Origin: Treponema sp.
GTDB taxonomy: Bacteria; Spirochaetota; Spirochaetia; Treponematales; Treponemataceae
Direction of reading: 5' to 3'
DNA length: 29,006 nucleotides
Assembly (NCBI GenBank): GCA_016293915.1
Contig: JAEDCY010000033.1
Span: forward strand, 1-29,006
Shown here: piece after piece, positions 28,504 through 29,006 of the stretch
How positions within the stretch are numbered: the first letter of the stretch is position 1
Layout: every line of letters begins with the position of its first letter
The notes under the pieces: model-generated
Seen by the model: only the letters and a program-made list of their open reading frames with translations
What the model was told of the DNA's origin: nothing
Databases searched by the model: none
Program-made: the position numbers and the translations under genes

Positions 28504-28893
28504 TTACAATACCCTCAAATATAGAAAATTTCTTTTCATTTTAGAAACTTCAAAAAAGTATTTTGTATCTTCGCCGTAAATCATTTTAATTACGGCTTCT
28601 GTATATCTCCAGAATGTTATCTGTTCATCTTCTGTATTTGATGGCAGCTTTATTTCAAGACTTATTGTGTAAATTGTATTTTCAATAATCCTGTCTTTCT
28701 CAGAATACTCAGTTTCTTCCATATTAAAAATGAATGAAGGTGTCTTAATACAGTTCTCTGAGAGACTTGTATTTTCAAACGGTTTTAAAATAATCCCATC
28801 ATTATGCTCCTTATTGATTTTCTCAATATATTCAGGAAGCTTTTGAATTAAGAGATATTCCAGTTCTTTATAAACAGGCTCAAAACTTTTCAT
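28504..28893 (-). CDS. Phage head-tail joining or tail terminator-like protein
   Basis: 129 residues from the ATG at 28893, which overlaps the stop of the gene before it (ATGA); an ATG six bases upstream is also possible. The layout (N-terminal helices, then ENTIYTISLEIKLPSNTEDE and a helix FWRYTEAVIKMI) resembles small phage tail-completion proteins. Codon use and strand match the prophage block at 13.5-21.7 kb, so it belongs to that phage. Its stop codon lies three bases from the right terminal repeat of the AT-rich element and is preserved in the reconstructed empty site. Confidence 0.45.
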   Translation of the reverse strand: MKSFEPVYKELEYLLIQKLPEYIEKINKEHNDGIILKPFENTSLSENCIKTPSFIFNMEETEYSEKDRIIENTIYTISLEIKLPSNTEDEQITFWRYTEAVIKMIYGEDTKYFFEVSKMKRNFLYLRVL

Positions 28894-29006
28894 AAACATT
28901 TTCTTCTATATAAATTGATTACAGACTGAATATCCTGTGGTAATTCAAATCCTGTTTCATCATCAAGATTTGTCTGCTTAATAAAGTCTTTCTTTTTTAG
29001 AAGGAA
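28890..29006 (-). CDS. Partial phage gene, C-terminal 38 residues
   Basis: The frame enters from the right edge and ends LPQDIQSVINLYRRKCL at a TGA overlapping the next start. Hydrophilic, no motif. By position it could be a head-tail connector-type gene of the prophage; the N-terminal part is outside the window. Confidence 0.4.
   Translation of the reverse strand, partial: FLLKKKDFIKQTNLDDETGFELPQDIQSVINLYRRKCL

Overview
The window looks like a chromosomal segment of a host-associated or rumen-type Treponema (spirochete). This rests on protein style, moderate G+C, and intergenic space full of short GC-rich palindromic repeats; it is an inference, as no rRNA or taxonomic marker is present. 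There are three zones: a phosphate-starvation locus (about 3.2-13.1 kb), a decaying prophage read leftwards (about 13.3-23.2 kb, resuming at 28.5 kb), and a very AT-rich 5.2 kb element read rightwards (23.29-28.50 kb) that sits inside the prophage.

Positions 1-1336 hold no convincing gene, only palindromes, a 159-bp MITE-like element and terminator-like hairpins. An AAA ATPase/DUF234 gene (1389-2807, minus) follows; its Shine-Dalgarno lies inside a perfect 19-bp inverted repeat.

The Pho locus has phoB-phoR on the plus strand and, convergent to it, pstS-pstC-pstA-pstB-phoU-yibE/F and an alkaline phosphatase on the minus strand. Direct repeats of TTAACA/TTTACA at exact 11-bp steps (Pho boxes) precede phoB, pstS, pstC and a PhoU-like gene fragment, so PhoB probably controls the whole block. 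A terminator plus an internal Pho box separates pstS from pstCAB. Oddities: PstS is circularly permuted, PstB carries an in-frame insert of about 31 residues made from GC-rich repeat DNA, PstA has a similar N-terminal extension, and YibE/F is split by an in-frame TAG.

The prophage (minus strand) encodes, in transcription order, two small head-tail or tail-completion-like proteins, then (after the inserted element and a Fic gene) distal-tail and hub-like proteins, an XhlA-like protein, an NlpC/P60 lysin, a holin-like protein, two overlapping membrane/coiled-coil lysis-type proteins, two tail-tip proteins, an amber-interrupted gene and a P4/D5-type helicase, then a strong terminator. No tape measure, sheath/tube, portal, terminase or integrase is visible, and one or two genes are broken, so it looks defective. 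A 75-85 bp repeat containing an intrinsic terminator sits three times between its lysis genes.

The AT-rich element is the most unusual part. It is bounded by 34-bp terminal inverted repeats (one mismatch) with a possible 6-bp target duplication (TGTTAC). It carries an excisionase-like HTH gene, a second HTH gene, a structured non-coding RNA with its own promoter and terminator, two small genes (one LexA/S24-like fold), a 41-bp-period array of palindromes whose arms co-vary, a broken HTH gene, and a capsid operon: Mu-I-like prohead protease/scaffold, head decoration protein, lambda-E-like major capsid protein and a small HTH protein, then a terminator. It has no recognisable integrase, transposase, portal or large terminase. 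I infer a capsid-encoding phage satellite or similar parasite of a prophage that moves by an unrecognised mechanism.
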